Origin: Diogma glabrata
Lineage: Eukaryota > Arthropoda > Insecta > Diptera > Cylindrotomidae
Length of the DNA: 64,000 nucleotides
Assembly (NCBI GenBank): GCA_963693315.1
Contig: OY856186.1
Span: 386,740,865 to 386,804,864, forward strand
Direction: 5' to 3'
Position numbers and translations under genes: made by a program. Below are positions 60,605 to 64,000 of the stretch, piece after piece. The notes under the pieces were generated by a model, which did no database searches, was not told where the DNA came from, and saw only the letters and a program-made list of their open reading frames with translations. Position 1 is the first letter of the stretch. Every line of letters begins with the position of its first letter.

Positions 60605-61924
60605 TGAGGTTTTTGAAATTAACAATTCATATACAAAATAGGCAAGATTCATTTATGCTATCGGACACCAGGTGTCATTTACATTATTAGTACTTATAAA
60701 TTAATGATTACACTGATTCCTACAAGAATAAATGATGCTAGCGTAAAACTATATTTTTCATTGGGTATATATAATCTATCTCTAAGCAGCCAGCTCAAAC
60801 AAAATTTCATACCACTACATATACAAAATTTTTGTTTTTCATTTTTTCGAAAACGGCGGGGCTAACTTCTAATCAAAAAATCGTTCTTGCGTACCAAATT
60901 TTTGCATTGGTAGTATGGAATTTTTTTTGAGTAGCACAACTAGCACAACAATAGAACAATACACCACAGCCTTTGTATTTGATTTTTTGCCAAATGGCGG
61001 GGCTAACTTCTGCTTAGCCTTCTGCTCGAATGCGTTCTGCTCGACCCCCTCCCCCTCCCCCCTGTGTGCGCCCCTGACCAAGTTATTGAATTGAATGTAA
61101 AATTACCCGTTCAATTAAAATCGGTCGTTCATCACCAACATATCACTTTTTAGAATAATAAAAATTTGGTTTTTAAATGGTATTTATAAGTTGCTATAAC
61201 ACGTGTAATCCATGTTTTTTGAAAATGCGTTATGTAATAGAAATTACAATATAGTACATTAATCCATAAATAACTTTTAAGACCTACCTAGGTCCCGCAG
61301 CACATGCGTTCTAAGGATTTTGAATGGATATAACTGAACAATAAATCCACGTAGTAAAATATGACAGCGCAATATTTCATGTTACACAACACTTATTTTT
61401 TATTAAAAACAGTTATGTATAAAGAAACTGACACCAAAAACATACAAATAATGATCTTTTACTGTTTCTACTTCCTTATTATCTACTATAAATAAATGAA
61501 GTATACATGTATACTGCATACACACACTATTTTCTATTAGTGCCTGAGAGCTACAATGAAGTTAAGATAGTGAAATAATATAGGAAATCTTAAGTGAAAA
61601 AAAAGTTTGCAATTTCAGTAAACAAAACAAGGTCAATTTCGATTGATTCATTAATGTGACGCTGATTAAGCAGCTTAACCAATGCTCATTACAAATATTT
61701 TCTTTTCCATTGAATTTTAAATTTGTTTAATAAATATTGATAAAAAATTTTCAATCAAAACAAATTGATCAAACTGTTGTCGTAACTCGTAACTTAATTT
61801 GACAATTTGTTTTTATCAATAAGCAATTATATTCAATTAAACTGAAAAAAATTCAATAATCGCATTTTAATTCTGACCTTAACTTTTAATTTATGTATAA
61901 AGTTATTTATTTACAATATAGTGT
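60605..61924. other. Spacer with a short direct repeat
   Basis: GGCGGGGCTAACTTCT occurs at about 60855 and 60995. The rest has no recognisable gene or repeat. Confidence 0.4.
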
Positions 61925-61929
61925 CGTAG

Positions 61930-62115
61930 GCAGGGCTGGAAACCATAAATTATTTGTAATGGTTTGGTTTTTGGTTTTTCTCAATGGCCAATTATGACTT
62001 TGGTTTCGGTATTGGTTTTTCTAGATAATAAATCTTGGTTTTGGTTTCGGTTTTGGTTTTACTATGCAACATGTTTTGGTTTTGGTTTTTCTAAACGTCA
62101 AAAAATGGTTTTGTT
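61930..62115. repeat. TTTGGTTTT-rich simple repeat next to a CAGGGCTGG phrase
   Basis: Imperfect repetition of GGTTTTGGTTT over about 170 bases. CAGGGCTGGAAAC at 61930 resembles a hAT-type element end, but no matching right end was found. Confidence 0.5.
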
Positions 62116-62377
62116 TTATAGCTAAAAAATGTTTGTTTGAGTATTCATCAGAGAATTGATTAAAAATTACAACATTTGTCAACAATGCCAATGTCCATGC
62201 TCAGTAAAAAATATTGAGCTAATTTAAGATACATTACATGCCCAGGGGAAAGTGTTTCATTTCTGCGTAACGCCTAGAGCATTTCAAGATATGACAAGGC
62301 GAACTTGCTACCGTGGTTTGTTTACTAATTTATTCATTGCTATTCAAATAAAAGAATTTAATAGTAGTTTAATCAAT

Positions 62378-62482
62378 GAGTGAATAATGAAGTAGTTTAT
62401 TCTCAAGCAAAAGTTTAAAATTTGAGCGAGGCACGAGCGAGAATTTTAATTTGCGAGAGAATAAAATTCATTATTCACGAAT
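62378..62482. repeat. Inverted repeat (hairpin)
   Basis: GTGAATAATGAA...TTTATTCTC and its complement flank a centre containing GAGCGAGGCACGAGCGAG. It is similar in style to the hairpin MITE at 46506. Confidence 0.7.
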
Positions 62483-62939
62483 CGATTACAATACTTTATT
62501 CTCTGACAAAGATTTTATTATAAAAAAGAATTGTGTATTATAAAAAATAAAAACATTTTCTTCAATTAAAACAATTAATCTTTATTGTTTTAATTGATAA
62601 ATCAAATTTCTTAATAAAAAAACCCTGATGATAAAAAATAGACCGGGAGGCAGCGTTGCAAATGAAAAAGTCATTTGATGCCGGTTGATTTTTATTTATT
62701 TTAATTAATTAACTCCAGCTGATGATAAGTTTGGCCGTCAGCTGCTAAAGTAGTGGGGGGCGTGGTTGTGGGGGAGTTTTAAACTGGTAAAAAAAACGAA
62801 TTCCAAAAGTAATTTGATGCCGCTTCAAAATTTGTATGATGCATGTTTACACCATAACAATTGAAAAAAAAGTCGTCAGCTGATTGGCGGATGGGGGATT
62901 ATACGTCAGCTCCTCGTATACATCAGTATAAAAATGCAA

Positions 62940-64000
62940 TATAGTCAAGACTTTTCTGCATAGGATCTTGACGAAACTTTGGCAAATGATCCAGGTTCAC
63001 TTGAAAATGGAAAATCTGAATTTATTTTAAATTTGGACAAAATGGCGGGGGTCTCCCGAACACCTCTAAGTTTAAATCTTCAATAACTCCTAATCCCGAC
63101 TTATGATCTTATGGAAACTTGGTATATACATTTTTAGTACTGTTTCCAATATTTCTGCGTACCAACTTCCGGTTTGACAGTTCCGGTTAAAAAGTTTTTT
63201 TCCAGGTATTTATCCCTACTGTAGCCTACAATTACCGATCGATTTTCATGAAACGTTGGTAAACGCTTTCAAGTAACATGAAAAACATTTTGTTAGCTTT
63301 TGAAGTACATTGGATAAAGGGTTGGGGAGTCCACCATACAACAGATGGTTTTTTCCACAATGTTTTTTATGTTTGTTGGGAGCATAAAACATTCGTTCGG
63401 GAATGAATTTTGACGACACTTTGCAAAAAGATGCAAATATGTATGGCAAGAAACTGATTAGTTTTTGAGCGATAGTGAACCAAGTTGTGAGGGGTCACTC
63501 AAACACCTGTGTTTTTAAAGTTTAATAACATCTGCACCTGATAATCGAATTGGATGAAACTTGGTACATAAACATTTGGTACGGTTCACAAAAGTTTTGC
63601 ATCCCAACTTCCGGTTTTTCATTTCCGGTAAAAATGTTTGGTACTCCCAACAAACATTGCAAAAATGGTGACACAATAAGCAGGTGTTCGGGAGGCCCTC
63701 CACCACTTATCTCAATATTGTCCAAAAACTAATCAGTTTTTTGTCATTTAAGTCTCCATATTTTTTCAAAGTGTCACTAAAATTGATTAATGAATGAAGT
63801 CTGTATGCTCCCAACAAACTTTAAAAACCAAGTGCGAAAAGTCAGCATTTGTATGGTAGACCCCCGCCACTTTGATCAATGTGTCCCAAAAGATGATAAC
63901 TATTTTTCACTAATTGAAAGTTTTTCCATAAGTTTCATCATAATCACTTCATTATTGTAGGCACTGAAAAAACGTTAAAAAATTACGAACCAAAATTTTT
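62940..64000. repeat. Diverged repeat units of about 300-440 bp
   Basis: Phrases such as CCAACTTCCGGTTT (63166 and 63604), GAAACTTGGTA (63115 and 63557) and CCCGAACACC-like sites recur at intervals. The units are strongly diverged. The short minus-strand frames here are not coding by any family evidence. Confidence 0.55.

Noticed and set aside
61930..62700. hAT element starting at CAGGGCTGG
   Set aside because: No complementary right end or 8-base duplication could be found.

Overview
This 64 kb window looks like AT-rich nuclear DNA of an insect. The evidence is spliceosomal introns with GT-AG borders, a 481-codon insect-style SLC17 transporter, errantivirus-like and CsRn1-like LTR retrotransposons, jockey/CR1-like LINEs, a Penelope-like element, a Helitron, PIF/Harbinger elements and an element whose ends resemble those of the Drosophila P element. 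I cannot fix the order of insect. No rRNA, tRNA or CRISPR array was seen, and nothing bacterial. There is one 200-base assembly gap (59710-59909).

The only convincing host gene is the four-exon SLC17 (MFS anion transporter) gene on the minus strand at 2397-4028. Nearly everything else is mobile or repetitive DNA at different stages of decay. From left to right: a 0.6 kb foldback repeat (562-1170); the SLC17 gene; hairpin repeats (4306-4712); copy A of a recurrent repeat family (about 4851-9575) holding an extra 3.15 kb block with a decayed PX-domain exon; a LINE fragment (9926-10372); a 2.3 kb repeat with a 288-bp tandem array (11320-13645); copy B of the recurrent family (about 13654-17248), interrupted by a palindrome and a 0.65 kb duplication; a cysteine-rich GCDTTSA-family gene remnant between two 0.54 kb direct repeats (17858-20056 plus 25428-25558); a Helitron (20057-25427) inserted in the second direct repeat and itself hit by a small MITE and an LTR element; (TA)n arrays; a near-intact 6.1 kb Gypsy element (28791-34895); a LINE (about 34900-36790, minus strand); a long-TIR element (38094-40559) holding copy C of the recurrent family; an 8.8 kb errantivirus-like element (40600-49394) with a P-like element in its right LTR; and a probable 8.4 kb composite DNA transposon (49526-57938) carrying a Penelope fragment and a LINE, which in turn carries two nested DNA transposons. 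The right end has a decayed multicopy insect gene family member (58300-59490), a Harbinger-type MITE (60096-60601) and diverged repeats.

The window is best read as a stratigraphy of insertions. Several junctions can be resolved exactly because an empty-site copy or a target duplication is also present. (TA)n arrays mark the borders of several independent elements. The best leads for something undescribed are the P-like element, the CCCAGC-ended composite transposon with its own small ORF, the roughly 300-bp duplication flanking a LINE, the direct-repeat-flanked cysteine-rich gene and the gene-fragment-bearing copy A. All homology calls rest on motifs recognised by eye; no database search was run.
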